Assembly: GCF_014084105.1 (NCBI RefSeq)
Contig: NZ_CP048289.1
Span: forward strand, 3,605,922-3,669,921
Length of the DNA: 64,000 nt
Reading direction: 5' to 3'
Source: Streptacidiphilus sp. P02-A3a
GTDB taxonomy: Bacteria > Actinomycetota > Actinomycetes > Streptomycetales > Streptomycetaceae
This document shows, piece after piece, positions 25,971 to 34,233 of the stretch. Every line of letters begins with the position of its first letter. Position 1 is the first letter of the stretch. The notes under the pieces were generated by a model. It did no database searches and was not told the origin of the DNA. It saw nothing but the letters and a program-made list of their open reading frames with translations. The position numbers and the translations under genes are program-made.

Positions 25971-25999
25971 GCGGCGGCCTGCTTCCGGCAGGCCGCCGC
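25971..25999. terminator. Terminator hairpin after the fusion hydrolase
   Basis: A perfect 12-bp stem (GCGGCGGCCTGC / GCAGGCCGCCGC) with loop TTCCG begins 17 bp after the stop. It lies between convergent genes and can serve both. Confidence 0.75.
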
Positions 26000-26085
26000 T
26001 CCGGTCGGGCGGCAGGGATCGAGATACTCGCGCTCCGACACGGCATGGCCGCCCTGGAGTCTGCCCTCTTCCGTACCCGGCGAGG

Positions 26086-27033
26086 TCAGACCGGCACCGA
26101 CCGCGAAGCCGACGTCGTCCGGCGCTCGCGCCGGTACGCCCCGGGCGGTGCGCCGAAGTGCCGCTTGAAGGCCTTCGCGAACGCGAATTCCGAGGTGTAG
26201 CCGGTGTTCTCGGCCACGGCGCTCAGCGAGTCGGCCGTCTCGCGCAGCATCCGCGCCGCGATGGCCATCCGCCACGTCGTCAGGTAGCTGAGCGGCGGCT
26301 CGCCCACCACCGTGGTGAACCGCCGGGCGAACGCGGCGCGCGACAGCCCGGCCCGGCTCCCCAGCGACTCGACGGTCCACGGATGCGCCGGGTCGTCGTG
26401 GATCGCCTTCAGCGCCGGCGCGATCAGCGGGTCGTTCAGTGCCGAGGCCCAGCCCTGCGTCCGCTCCCTGGCCGACTCGGCGTACCAGGACCGCAGAACA
26501 TAGAGAAGCAGCAGATCGACGAGTGTCGTGACCACTGAGTCCGAACCCGGCTGGGGCTGGTGGATCTCGGCGCAGAGCTGGTCGACCGCCGAGCGCAGGG
26601 CCGGATGGCGACCGGGGCTGGCCGGGAGGTGGATGACCTCCGGGAGATCGCCGAGCAGCGGATGCGGCCGGTCGATGTCGAGGTGGTAGGCCCCGCACAC
26701 CAGCACGCTGCGCGTGCCGTCGCCCTCGACGGTGAAACGCCCGATCGGCGAGGAGGTGTCGACACGGTCGGGCTCGAAGGCGACCAGCTCGCTGGTGACC
26801 GCGTCACAGATGGCGTGGTCGGTGCCGCGCCGGAGGAACACGACGTCGCCGGGACCCAGGGCTATCGGGTCGCCGCCGACCGGCAGGAGAAAGCAGTGCC
26901 CTTCGACGACGACGTGGAATCCGGCTCCCGCGATGGGCTGGAAGCGCACACCCCACGGTGCCCGCGCGTCGGTACGGACAACCGACGGACGCCCGGTGCG
27001 CAGCGCCGCGAGCGTGTCGCTGAGAATGTCCAT
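26086..27033 (-). CDS. AraC-family regulator with cupin_6 ligand domain
   Basis: The 315-residue protein has an N-terminal cupin domain (about 1-190; GAGFHVVVEGHCFLLP, LGPGDVVFLRRGTDH) and a C-terminal AraC double HTH (about 205-305; TVESLGSRAGLSRAAFARRF and SLSAVAENTGYTSEFAFAKAFKRHFG, PPGAYR). It is divergent from an SDR gene with a 96-bp gap that contains an 8-bp direct repeat at 21-bp spacing, a typical AraC site. It therefore probably activates the SDR gene. The ligand is unknown. Confidence 0.93.
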   Translation of the reverse strand: MDILSDTLAALRTGRPSVVRTDARAPWGVRFQPIAGAGFHVVVEGHCFLLPVGGDPIALGPGDVVFLRRGTDHAICDAVTSELVAFEPDRVDTSSPIGRFTVEGDGTRSVLVCGAYHLDIDRPHPLLGDLPEVIHLPASPGRHPALRSAVDQLCAEIHQPQPGSDSVVTTLVDLLLLYVLRSWYAESARERTQGWASALNDPLIAPALKAIHDDPAHPWTVESLGSRAGLSRAAFARRFTTVVGEPPLSYLTTWRMAIAARMLRETADSLSAVAENTGYTSEFAFAKAFKRHFGAPPGAYRRERRTTSASRSVPV

Positions 27034-27055
27034 ACGCTCACCATAGCGCGCTTCG

Positions 27056-27084
27056 ATCGAGACGATCGGACAGCGAATCGAGAC
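27056..27084. promoter_or_regulatory. Direct repeat ATCGAGAC, candidate AraC operator
   Basis: ATCGAGAC occurs at 27056-27063 and 27077-27084, exactly two helical turns apart, in the AraC/SDR divergent gap. The arrangement fits the two half-sites of an AraC-type dimer. The inference rests on spacing only. Confidence 0.45.
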
Positions 27085-27129
27085 TTCCGGCTATTCACTG
27101 TCCCGCTGGTGACGCGTAGCGTCCTCGCC

Positions 27130-27852
27130 ATGGACAACACAGCGGAAACCCAGCGCGTCGTCGTCATAGGTGGTACCTCCGGCGTCGGATTCGCCGTCGC
27201 CCGGGCCGCGGCGATTCAGGGCCTGAACGTGGCCGTCGCCTCCAGCAGCCAGGACCGGGTCGACCTGGCGGTGAGGAAGATCGGCGGCTCGGCCGAGGGC
27301 ATCCGGCTGGACGTCGCCGACGACGCCGCGCTCGCCGCCTTCTTCGACCGGATCGGCGAGTTCGACCACCTCGTCTACACGGCAGGGGAGCCCCTGCTGC
27401 TGAAGCCACTCGCCGACCTGACCGCCGAGGAGTCCCGAGCGTTCTTCGAGCGCCGCTTCTGGGGCGCCCTGCTCGCCGCGAAGTACGCGACCCCGAAGCT
27501 CCGTCCCGGCGGCTCGATCACCTTCACCTCCGGCGCCTTCGCCACCCGGCCCGCCCCCGGAGCCTCGCTCGGCGCGAGCATCACTGCGGCCGTCGAGGGG
27601 CTGACGCGAGCCCTGGCCCTGGAACTCGCCCCCCTGCGGGTCAACGCGGTCCGCCTCGGCGCGATCCGCACCGAGCTCTGGGACAGCACCGTGCCTGAGC
27701 CGGAGGCCTTCCTCGAAGCGCAGGGCAGCGCCCTTCCGGTGCGGCGCGTCGGCAGCCCCGAGGAGGCAGCGGCGGCCTACCTCTACCTCCTGAGCAACGG
27801 CTACGCGACCGGCACGGTGCTCACCCTCGACGGGGGAGCCGCACTGGCCTGA
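27130..27852 (+). CDS. SDR-family oxidoreductase lacking the YxxxK pair
   Basis: The 240-residue classical-length SDR has VVIGGTSGVGFAVA (cofactor loop), the LDVAD acidic motif, GRA/NAG-like HLVYTAGE and C-terminal NAVRLGAIRTELW and LTLDGGAAL. At the catalytic position, where family members read YxxSKAAV, this protein reads GASITAAV. Tyr and Lys are replaced by Gly and Thr, while a Ser upstream (FTSGAF) remains. It may use another mechanism or be non-catalytic. Similar atypical SDRs often sit beside AraC regulators. It is transcribed divergently from the AraC gene, and 42 bp separate it from a convergent membrane-protein gene. Confidence 0.88.
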   Translation: MDNTAETQRVVVIGGTSGVGFAVARAAAIQGLNVAVASSSQDRVDLAVRKIGGSAEGIRLDVADDAALAAFFDRIGEFDHLVYTAGEPLLLKPLADLTAEESRAFFERRFWGALLAAKYATPKLRPGGSITFTSGAFATRPAPGASLGASITAAVEGLTRALALELAPLRVNAVRLGAIRTELWDSTVPEPEAFLEAQGSALPVRRVGSPEEAAAAYLYLLSNGYATGTVLTLDGGAALA

Positions 27853-27894
27853 CCCCGGGTCGCCGGGCGCCACCCGCGAAGCCTGGGCCGCTGG

Positions 27895-28350
27895 TCACTG
27901 TATTGCGAGGCCGAGGCCGAGGCCGACCGCGCCGACGAACAGGCCGGCAAGGGTGAACAGCAGGCAGGCGGCCACGCCGATCACGGTGCCGAACAGCGAG
28001 CCCGGCCCACCGCTGCCGACCACGATGGCCCGCTCCGGGCGGTTCGGCAGGTAACGGACCTGGACCAGGTCGCCGATCACCACCGTGCGCGGCGCGCCCA
28101 CGGTCAGCCTGATCGCCCGGCCGTCGACAGCGGTGAACCCCAGGACGACCCTGCGGTGACGACCGCCGTCGGCATCCCGGGCAACGAAGGTGTCCAGACA
28201 GCGGGCCTCGGCGGAAAGGCCACGGGTGAGCGCTTGCTGTCGGAGCACCATGCCACGCACCAGCGCGACACCCAGCCCGATCCCGATCAGCGCGAACACA
28301 AACCCGACCAGTCCGAACAGGCTGCCAGCCACCCCGACGCCGTCCATCAT
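27895..28350 (-). CDS. DUF3592-like membrane protein
   Basis: The 151-residue protein has one N-terminal TM helix (about 8-32) and one C-terminal TM helix (about 118-145). They flank a soluble beta-rich segment with GDLVQVRYLPNRPERA, the characteristic DUF3592 pattern (V-x-V-x-Y-x-P-x-x-P). The function of the family is unknown. Two adjacent ATGs follow GGGGGTAGATC. It lies 149 bp behind a small secreted-protein gene on the same strand. Confidence 0.83.
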   Translation of the reverse strand: MMDGVGVAGSLFGLVGFVFALIGIGLGVALVRGMVLRQQALTRGLSAEARCLDTFVARDADGGRHRRVVLGFTAVDGRAIRLTVGAPRTVVIGDLVQVRYLPNRPERAIVVGSGGPGSLFGTVIGVAACLLFTLAGLFVGAVGLGLGLAIQ

Positions 28351-28499
28351 GATCTACCCCCGTAGCCCAACCGAACCGCCAACGCGGAGAACTCTCCACA
28401 GAGATGGACACCCAGGCGTCGGGTTCGGTTCTCCCCGGACACCTGCACCGACGCGGCTTGTCCGCCTACTGGACGTCCACACCGGCCCCAAGGGGGCGG

Positions 28500-28904
28500 T
28501 CAGTAGATCAGGTCGGGGCTGAGCTGGTAGTCGTAGCCCGAGCCGCCCTGCCAGTAGAAGCGTACTTCGGCCTTGTAGTCGTGACCCGAACTCGGGTTGG
28601 TGAGGACCCAGGTGAAGGTGTACGGGCCGTTGTGGCAGGGGAACGTGGTGTCGAGCGCCTTGCCGCCGGAGGTGTAGTCCCAGAGGATGACCTCCTCGTT
28701 GCAGCTGCCGTTGCCGAAGTTGCTCGACGCCGACGCCGTGACCTGGCCGTTCCCGGCACTCACGCAGGCCTGCTCGGTGGCGGTGCCGCCACAGCCGCCA
28801 CCGCTCGACGCGGACGCGGTACCCGCGCCGGTGAGCGCGATGCCGACCGTGAGCGCGCTGCCGACCACTGCCACAGCGGCTTTCCTGACTCCGTTGACAA
28901 CCAT
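28500..28904 (-). CDS. Small secreted protein of unknown family
   Basis: The 134-residue protein has a signal peptide (about 1-33, ending SASA-S). The mature domain is Gly/Ser-rich with four Cys (GCGG, ACVS, SCNEE, PCHN) and ends with aromatic beta-strand-like sequence. No recognised motif is present. The start follows GGGAGC. A long AT-rich stretch 120-160 bp upstream probably carries its promoter. Confidence 0.78.
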   Translation of the reverse strand: MVVNGVRKAAVAVVGSALTVGIALTGAGTASASSGGGCGGTATEQACVSAGNGQVTASASSNFGNGSCNEEVILWDYTSGGKALDTTFPCHNGPYTFTWVLTNPSSGHDYKAEVRFYWQGGSGYDYQLSPDLIY

Positions 28905-29019
28905 GATGGTGCTCCCTTTCGCGGTGGCCCGGTCCGGTGTCTCCGGGGGCCTGTCCCCCCAAGCTGTCCGTCACTCTCACCCACTGTTCCGGATCAACCC
29001 AGGGTGAGGATCCCCAGCT

Positions 29020-29065
29020 GTGACGATATCGATAGTATACGAACAAATAATCACTCCAATGGATA
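29020..29065 (-). promoter_or_regulatory. AT-rich candidate promoter of the 28500-28904 gene
   Basis: This is the most AT-rich part of the 239-bp gap. On the minus strand it contains TATACT (29034-29039), a good -10 box, but no clear -35. Use of it would give a 5' leader of roughly 120 nt. Confidence 0.3.
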
Positions 29066-29143
29066 CCCAGCCGCCCGGCCGACGCCCTGAGCGAGCGGCA
29101 ACAGCCAGCGGGATTGTCAGTGGTGGGTGGCAGGCTCTGCCGT

Positions 29144-29728
29144 ATGACCCCATCGATTGACGAATCCTGGATCCGTATCGAGGCGTGGCTCGCCGAGCAC
29201 GCCCCGGTGACCTTCGCCGGGCTGGAGCCACCGGCGGCTCCGGCCGCGATCGCCGCCGCCGAGGCGGCCGTCGGCCTGCCCTTCCCCGACGCGCTGCGGC
29301 AGTCGCTGCTGCGGCACAACGGGACGGGCTACCAGGTGCTGCTGCCGGACCTGTGGCAGCTGATGGACGTCCAGGACATCCCCCGGGTCTGGGCGATGCG
29401 GACGAAGATCCACGAAGCCCACTCCGAGGCGACCGACGGGGATCCGGAGGGCGAATACGGGCCCTGGTGGCACCGCCAGTACATACCCTTCGCTGCCGAC
29501 GGCCTCGGCGGGGAACTGGTGCTGGACCAGCGGCCGAGCGCGCTGCGGGGCCGGGTTGGCTGTGCCTACAAGGACTCGGACTGCGTCTTCAGTCGCGAGC
29601 TCCTGTGGGGTTCGCTGCCCACCTTGCTCGCGGCGACCGCGACTGCCCTGGAAACGGGCGATCCGATCGACTCCTACCGACGGACCGTCACCGGCGAGGG
29701 TGAGCTGGACTGGGAGGTGCTGCCCTAG
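29144..29728 (+). CDS. SMI1/KNR4-family protein
   Basis: The 194-residue cytosolic protein has the SMI1/KNR4 (SUKH) pattern: GLEPPAAPAAIAAAEAAVGLPFPDALRQSLLRHNG near the N-terminus, then LLPDLWQLMDVQDIPRVW and QYIPFAADGLGGELVLDQ. Members serve as immunity proteins for contact-dependent toxins or as scaffolds. No toxin gene is next to it, so an immunity role is unsupported. ATG 29144 has no strong ribosome binding site. Upstream CTGCCGTATGA could mean initiation close to the transcript start. Confidence 0.88.
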   Translation: MTPSIDESWIRIEAWLAEHAPVTFAGLEPPAAPAAIAAAEAAVGLPFPDALRQSLLRHNGTGYQVLLPDLWQLMDVQDIPRVWAMRTKIHEAHSEATDGDPEGEYGPWWHRQYIPFAADGLGGELVLDQRPSALRGRVGCAYKDSDCVFSRELLWGSLPTLLAATATALETGDPIDSYRRTVTGEGELDWEVLP

Positions 29729-29883
29729 GGTGCTGGACCAGGTCACCAGTTGGCGGTGATGCGGTCCGGGCACTGGCCCGTACCCGAACAGGCTAGACAG
29801 GGCACGAACCTCCCCGACGTCACCCGCCGACTCCTCGACGACCCGCGGAGCCTGGATTCTCACCGACCTGACTCCTGGGGCGC

Positions 29884-29914
29884 TTGACCCTCACACTGTG
29901 GCAGACCCTGTACT
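29884..29914 (+). promoter_or_regulatory. MerR-type promoter with 19-bp spacer
   Basis: TTGACC (29884-29889) and TGTACT (29909-29914) are separated by 19 bp, the long spacer typical of MerR-controlled promoters, with GACCCT repeated across it. It sits directly before the MerR gene and suggests autoregulation. The start ATG lies only 9 bp after the -10, so the transcript would be nearly leaderless. Confidence 0.55.
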
Positions 29915-29923
29915 GGAGGAGTC

Positions 29924-30787
29924 ATGTTCACCATTGGAGAATTCGCCGCCTACGGCCAGGTCTCGGTCCGCATGCTGCGTCACTACGACGCACTCGGCCT
30001 GCTGCCGCCCGCCCGGGTGGACCCGTCGAGTGGCTACCGCTACTACGACGCGGCCCAGCTGTCCCGGCTCAACCGGATCATCGCGCTCAAAGACCTCGGC
30101 CTCAGCCTTCAGCAAGTGGGCGAGGTAGTGGACGCGAAGGTCGACACCGAGCAGCTGCGCGGCATGCTGCGGCTGCGGCGGGCCGAGCTGGCCGACGCCG
30201 TCGCGCGGAGCGCGGATCGGCTGGCACGGGTCGAGCGAAGGCTCCGCACCATCGAAAGCGAGGGCGTCATGCCCACTGACGAGGTCGTACTCAAGTCCCT
30301 GCCCGCCACTCGGGTGGCCGTGCTGTCCGCCACCGCGGAGAGCTTCGACCCCCGACACATCGGGCCGGTCATCCAGCCGCTCTACCGACGGCTGCACGCC
30401 CAACTGGAGGCAGCGGGCATCGCCGTGGCCGGCCCGGACATCGCCTGGTACGAGCCTGTCGGGGACAGTGACCACCAGGCCTCGGGCTCGACCACGATCA
30501 CGCTCCACGCGGGCGCGTCGGTGTCCGTCGACCCGAGCGCGGCCCACACCGGCTCCACGCAGAACTTCGCGATCCTCGACCTGCCCGCCGTCGAACAGGC
30601 GGCGACCATCGTCCACCGGGGTTCCATGGACGCGGTGCTGCCCACGATCCAGACCCTCGCGCGATGGATCGAGTCCTCCGGGCGCCGGGCCGCCAGCCTG
30701 GGGCGGGAGTTCTATCTGGAGTCCTGCGGCCCGCAGGACTCCTGGGTGACCGAGATCCAGGTACCGCTGGAGGCCCTCGCCTCCTGA
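29924..30787 (+). CDS. MerR-family regulator with GyrI-like effector domain
   Basis: The 287-residue protein has an N-terminal MerR winged helix (FTIGEFAAYGQVSVRMLRHYD, then GYRYYDAAQL) and a dimerisation coiled coil (about 75-120). Its C-terminal GyrI/BmrR-like effector-binding domain (about 125-287) includes LPATRVAVLSA, WYEPV and FYLESCGPQDSWVTEIQVPL. This layout is that of BmrR/TipA-type multidrug or small-molecule sensors. The gene is preceded by GGAGGA and a MerR-type promoter, so it probably regulates itself. No transporter target is adjacent. Confidence 0.93.
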   Translation: MFTIGEFAAYGQVSVRMLRHYDALGLLPPARVDPSSGYRYYDAAQLSRLNRIIALKDLGLSLQQVGEVVDAKVDTEQLRGMLRLRRAELADAVARSADRLARVERRLRTIESEGVMPTDEVVLKSLPATRVAVLSATAESFDPRHIGPVIQPLYRRLHAQLEAAGIAVAGPDIAWYEPVGDSDHQASGSTTITLHAGASVSVDPSAAHTGSTQNFAILDLPAVEQAATIVHRGSMDAVLPTIQTLARWIESSGRRAASLGREFYLESCGPQDSWVTEIQVPLEALAS

Positions 30788-30954
30788 TCCTCCGCGCCGT
30801 CGCGGAGTCCGGGCGGCTGGTCGGACGTCGTGCGGCAGATCCGCGACCCGGGCCGGGGCCGCGGCCCTGACGCGCCAGGCCAACGCCGTCCACCGGGCGC
30901 GGGAACGGGGCCGAGCGCCGCTCCCACCGCCGCGCCCGTCCTCGGGAAGACAGC

Positions 30955-31659
30955 ATGAGGGCCGTCGTGGGCGCGGCTGGCTACGATCAGCAGGTGCCAA
31001 CACCCGCTCTGGCCAACGATCCGGAGTTCACCAGGACGCTGCTGCTGGTCATCGACTTCGAGGCCACCACCCCGGCCGGGCACCGCCCGCAACCGGTCGA
31101 GGTCGCCGCCCTGGCCGTGCGGCACGTTCCCGGCCGGGGCCCGCAGCCCACCGGGTGGAGCTACCAGGCGCTGATCCGCCCGCCCGCCTTCGCCCCGGTC
31201 ACCCCCATGATGACCCGCACCACCGGCATCCGTCCCCAGGACGTCGCCGGTGCCCGCACCGTCGACCAGGTGCTCGCGGAACTGGACGCGGCGGTCCCGG
31301 CCGGGCCGCTGCTCCTGGTCGCCCAGCACGCCCCCGTCGAGGCCTCGCTGCTGGCTGACCACCGTGACCACTGCCCTCGCTTGGCCTCCACCGCGCTGCT
31401 GGACACCCGGCTGCTGGCCAGGGCCCTGCACCCGGAACTGCCGTCGTTCGGGCTGGACGCGCTGATCACCGCGTTCGACCTGCCCCGCCCCGTCGAGCGG
31501 CACCGCGCCCTGGCCGACTGCGAGGTCACCGCCTTGCTGCTGCGCCGCCTGCTCACCGACGCCGCCCGAACCGGCAGTTGCACCAGCCTGGCTCACCTGG
31601 TCGCCGTCGCCGGCCGTCCAGCGAAGAGCCCCTACGGCGACCAAGCCGCCTTGTTCTGA
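30955..31659 (+). CDS. 3'-5' exonuclease, DnaQ-like (DEDD family)
   Basis: The 234-residue protein has Exo I LLVIDFEATTP (Asp/Glu metal ligands), Exo II AQHAPVEASLL (H/N variant region) and Exo III RHRALADCEVTALL (His/Asp). It is thus a DEDDh-type proofreading or maturation exonuclease resembling stand-alone DnaQ-like proteins. The exact start is uncertain: ATG 30955 has GGGAAGA upstream. GTG 30994, 13 codons later, lies six bases behind TACGAT and could be a leaderless start that fits the domain boundary. It follows the MerR gene by 167 bp. Confidence 0.85.
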   Translation: MRAVVGAAGYDQQVPTPALANDPEFTRTLLLVIDFEATTPAGHRPQPVEVAALAVRHVPGRGPQPTGWSYQALIRPPAFAPVTPMMTRTTGIRPQDVAGARTVDQVLAELDAAVPAGPLLLVAQHAPVEASLLADHRDHCPRLASTALLDTRLLARALHPELPSFGLDALITAFDLPRPVERHRALADCEVTALLLRRLLTDAARTGSCTSLAHLVAVAGRPAKSPYGDQAALF

Positions 31660-31931
31660 CCAGCGGAGCGGTCCCCGCGTGGCGCGTGGGGCGCCGGGGC
31701 CCAACGGTTCTGGCGGGCCGTTCGAGATACCGGGCCTGAGTAACGCCTCGCGAGCCTTCGCGTTCGCGGCCTGGCGATCATCGGGCTTGCAGTCGTCATA
31801 CACAGCCGCCGTCAGTGGGCTGCCCGGTCCACGGCCAGGGCGCGCAGGAGTCCGGTGGCCTGCGTCGGGGTGATTGCGGTGCATAGTCCGGCGGGCCGGG
31901 GGCAGCAGCGTGGTGAAGGAGGATGATGACA

Positions 31932-32093
31932 ATGGGTGCTGTTCTGCTTGTTCTTCTGCTCGCCCTGATCCTGGGTGGCGCGGGGTTCGCGATTCATATT
32001 CTGTGGTGGGTCGCGGTGATTGTGCTGGCCCTGTGGGTCATCGGGTTCTTCGCTCGTAGCAGCGGCGGAGGTGGCCGTTGGTACCGGTGGTGA
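31932..32093 (+). CDS. 53-residue hydrophobic membrane protein, copy 1 (lmo0937-like)
   Basis: The short gene encodes MGAVLLVLLLALILGG... with two hydrophobic helices (about 2-20 and 22-40) and a C-terminus GGGGRWYRW. This matches the 'hydrophobic protein'/lmo0937-like family of small stress-associated membrane proteins. AAGGAGGATGAT precedes the ATG. A second copy lies at 42835-42996 with 47 of 53 or more residues identical and the same leader. A 20-bp perfect hairpin follows. The 270 bp before it hold no other supported gene. Confidence 0.8.
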   Translation: MGAVLLVLLLALILGGAGFAIHILWWVAVIVLALWVIGFFARSSGGGGRWYRW

Positions 32094-32116
32094 CCCGGCG
32101 CACGCCGTAGTCGACG

Positions 32117-32160
32117 CACGTGCCTGGGGGCGCACCAACCGGTGCGCCCCCAGGCACGTG
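32117..32160 (+). terminator. Long terminator hairpin of small membrane protein copy 1
   Basis: A perfect 20-bp stem (32117-32136 with 32141-32160) surrounds an AACC loop, 23 bp after the stop. The second copy has an equivalent but sequence-divergent hairpin. Confidence 0.8.
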
Positions 32161-32384
32161 TCGTCCCGGCCGCCTCGCCCGTGGCGTAGCCGGTGATCTG
32201 GCGAGCCACCCGCTCGGTCGCCCGCAGGGCCGGGACGGGGACGGACATGCCGCGCGCGACCAGTTCAGTCCAGTTCAGTGGCAAGTTCAGGGCATGACCA
32301 CAGCGACGGCGGCTGCGACGGCGGCTGCGACTGCCTACGCTGGGGCTGGATATGACCTTCATCCCATCGGTGAGGAGGACCGAG

Positions 32385-32789
32385 ATGAGGACAGAGCAGG
32401 CGTTGCTGACCACTCTCCTTGAGGCTGAGCGGGAGTTGCAGGCCGCCATTCGATCAGGTGATACCGGGGCACTGGATCTGCTGCTGGACGACCGCGTCGT
32501 CTATACAGGACCCGATGGTCGCTGTCTCACGAAGGAGGAAGACCTGGAAGCGCACAGGTCGCGGTATCTCGCCGTTGAAGTCTTCGACCAGCGGGACCTG
32601 CAGGTGACGGTGGTGGGCTCAACGGGAATCACCCATGTGCTGGCCCTGCTTCAGGGCACCGCCGGGGGAGAGCCGTTCACCGCGTACCTCCGCTACACCC
32701 GCACCTGGGTGCATGCGGACGGCACCTGGCGCGTCCTCGCCGCCCATGCCAGCGCCGTCCCGAACCGCGAACCGGCAGCAGACCGGTGA
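32385..32789 (+). CDS. SnoaL-like / DUF4440 (NTF2-fold) protein
   Basis: The 134-residue protein has the DUF4440 pattern: an N-terminal helix LLEAERELQAAIRSGDTGALDLLLDDRVVYTGPDG, then FDQRDLQVTVVG, and C-terminal YTRTWVHADGTWRVLAAHAS. NTF2-fold proteins of this size act as small-molecule isomerases/hydrolases or binding proteins; the role here is unknown. ATG 32385 follows GAGGAGGAC. An earlier in-frame ATG (32352) lacks one. The region upstream contains tandem CCAGTTCAGT copies at 32260-32280. Confidence 0.85.
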   Translation: MRTEQALLTTLLEAERELQAAIRSGDTGALDLLLDDRVVYTGPDGRCLTKEEDLEAHRSRYLAVEVFDQRDLQVTVVGSTGITHVLALLQGTAGGEPFTAYLRYTRTWVHADGTWRVLAAHASAVPNREPAADR

Positions 32790-32829
32790 AATCCCCGGCT
32801 ACCGCACGGCCCTGGAGTTCCTGGCGGGG

Positions 32830-33777
32830 TCATGGGTTCTTGTGCACGATCCGGGTGACGGCCGTGCCGGTGTCCCGGTCGAACGGGCCCGGGCAGGGGA
32901 CTCCGAGGGCTTCGGCGAGGGCGCGGTTGTGGAGGTCGACGGTGGCTTCGAGTAGTTCGCAGAGGGCGTCCGCGGCGGCACGGCCGCGGCGCAGGCCGAT
33001 GCCTGCGACCGCGAGGGAGACCAGGAGGGCCGGCCACCATCGGATTCCCAGGGCGAGGTAGGGGAGGGCCCAGGCGGCGAGGGTGGCCGCGGTGTCGTAG
33101 GCGTCCCGCGCCGTCCGCAGCTCGGTGCGCTCCGCGTCCGGCAGGATGAGCCACAGGCGGGGCCACGCGGAGTCGAGGTCGAGGTCGTACGCGGTGAGGA
33201 CGCGCTGGTCGACGGAGCGGATGCGGTCGCCGGTCCACGTGGGGCCGACCGGTCGGCAGGGGGCGATGCGGTTCCTCGCCGTCCGCAGGCGGGCGGCGTC
33301 AGCGGCGGACGGGGTGTCGCCGAGGTGGTCGGCGGTGCCCGGCCCGCCGGTACGCAGTGCCGCGACGGTGTGGCGGGCGTGGGCCCGCAGTGCCTCCGCA
33401 TACGCCTGGTCGGCCACGGTCCAGCGGACCAGTCGGCGCTCGGTCAGGCGGCAGCGCAGCCAGCCGGTTCCCTGGGGCCAGTCTCCCTGCCACAGCAGTC
33501 GCACGCCGCCGCCGAGCGCCCGGACGGCCAGGCCGGCTCCCGCCGCCGCCAGGAGCAGCCCGGCTGTGGCGAGCAGCAGGACGCCCGGGGCGTGCGCGCC
33601 GGGCTGGCCGGCCAGGTGGTTGGCGTCGTGGTCCAGCGTGTCCAGGTCGTACCAGTCGGTCTGGCCCAGAACGCCCGCGACGCCTGCCACGGTGAGGAAG
33701 AGCAGGGCGGACGGCAGCAGTACGGCGGCCCAGCGGTCGGCCAGTCCACTGCCCAGTTCCGCGAGCATGTCGTTCAC
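32830..33777 (-). CDS. Membrane protein coupled to the CHAT-locus small protein
   Basis: The 315-residue protein starts at GTG 33777, which overlaps the upstream stop (GTGA). It has TM helices near the N-terminus (about 18-40 and 70-95), a soluble charged middle (about 110-240) and a further hydrophobic pair (about 250-275). No family is recognised. Its coupling to the 130-residue gene and its position divergent to the CHAT-TPR gene suggest a membrane partner of that system (inference). The function is unknown. Confidence 0.72.
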   Translation of the reverse strand: MNDMLAELGSGLADRWAAVLLPSALLFLTVAGVAGVLGQTDWYDLDTLDHDANHLAGQPGAHAPGVLLLATAGLLLAAAGAGLAVRALGGGVRLLWQGDWPQGTGWLRCRLTERRLVRWTVADQAYAEALRAHARHTVAALRTGGPGTADHLGDTPSAADAARLRTARNRIAPCRPVGPTWTGDRIRSVDQRVLTAYDLDLDSAWPRLWLILPDAERTELRTARDAYDTAATLAAWALPYLALGIRWWPALLVSLAVAGIGLRRGRAAADALCELLEATVDLHNRALAEALGVPCPGPFDRDTGTAVTRIVHKNP

Positions 33778-34166
33778 GTGGGAATCCGCACGGGGCGGAG
33801 CGGTTCGCGGTGCAGGGCGCAGTCGCGGTCCGCGTGCGGATCCCGGAGCAGCACGACGCGGTCGCAGCGGAGGCGGGGGCAGACGAGGGCTTCCTCGACG
33901 GGGTGGCCGTGCAGGGGCGGCAGGCCGCCGACTCCCGCGCCGCGGTTCCGCGTGCCCGGGCCGCCGCTCACTCCGCTCCGGCGCAGTACTTCTGTCAGCT
34001 CCGCGCACAGGGTCGTCACCTCGGTCTGCTCGCGCAGACCGGTGATGATCCGGTCCGCCGTCGCCAGCAGCCCGGCCCCGGCGGCGACTTCGCGGATCTC
34101 GGACAGATGCGCGCAGGTAGCGCCGAGGAACTCGGCTTCGAGGTGGTCGTCCGCGACGCCCGACAT
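33774..34166 (-). CDS. Small protein with possible CCCH zinc site, first gene of the pair
   Basis: The 130-residue protein has a helical N-terminal half (DDHLEAEFLGATCAHLSEIREVAAGAGLLATADRII), a Gly/Arg linker, and a C-terminal segment with Cys-x4-Cys then Cys-x2-His (VCPRLRCDR...DCALH) that could bind zinc. ATG 34166 follows GGGAGGAACGACC. Its stop overlaps the next start (GTGA). It is divergent from the CHAT-TPR gene across a 181-bp gap with a dyad. No homologue is recognised, and a sensor or adaptor role for the caspase-like protein is speculation. Confidence 0.7.
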   Translation of the reverse strand: MSGVADDHLEAEFLGATCAHLSEIREVAAGAGLLATADRIITGLREQTEVTTLCAELTEVLRRSGVSGGPGTRNRGAGVGGLPPLHGHPVEEALVCPRLRCDRVVLLRDPHADRDCALHREPLRPVRIPT

Positions 34167-34233
34167 GGTCGTTCCTCCCCGGTGCTGTTGGACGTTCCTC
34201 ATTGTGCCTCATCGCCCTTTGCGCACAGTATTT

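Noticed and set aside
31680-31925. Minus-strand sequence reading YDDCKPDDRQAANAKAREALL considered as a gene fragment
   Set aside because: I cannot place it in a family and it has no start or stop context. Left unannotated.
32117-32160. Hairpins of the two small membrane genes considered as insertion-sequence ends
   Set aside because: They sit just after stop codons with 3-4 nt loops, without transposase or target duplications. They are terminators.
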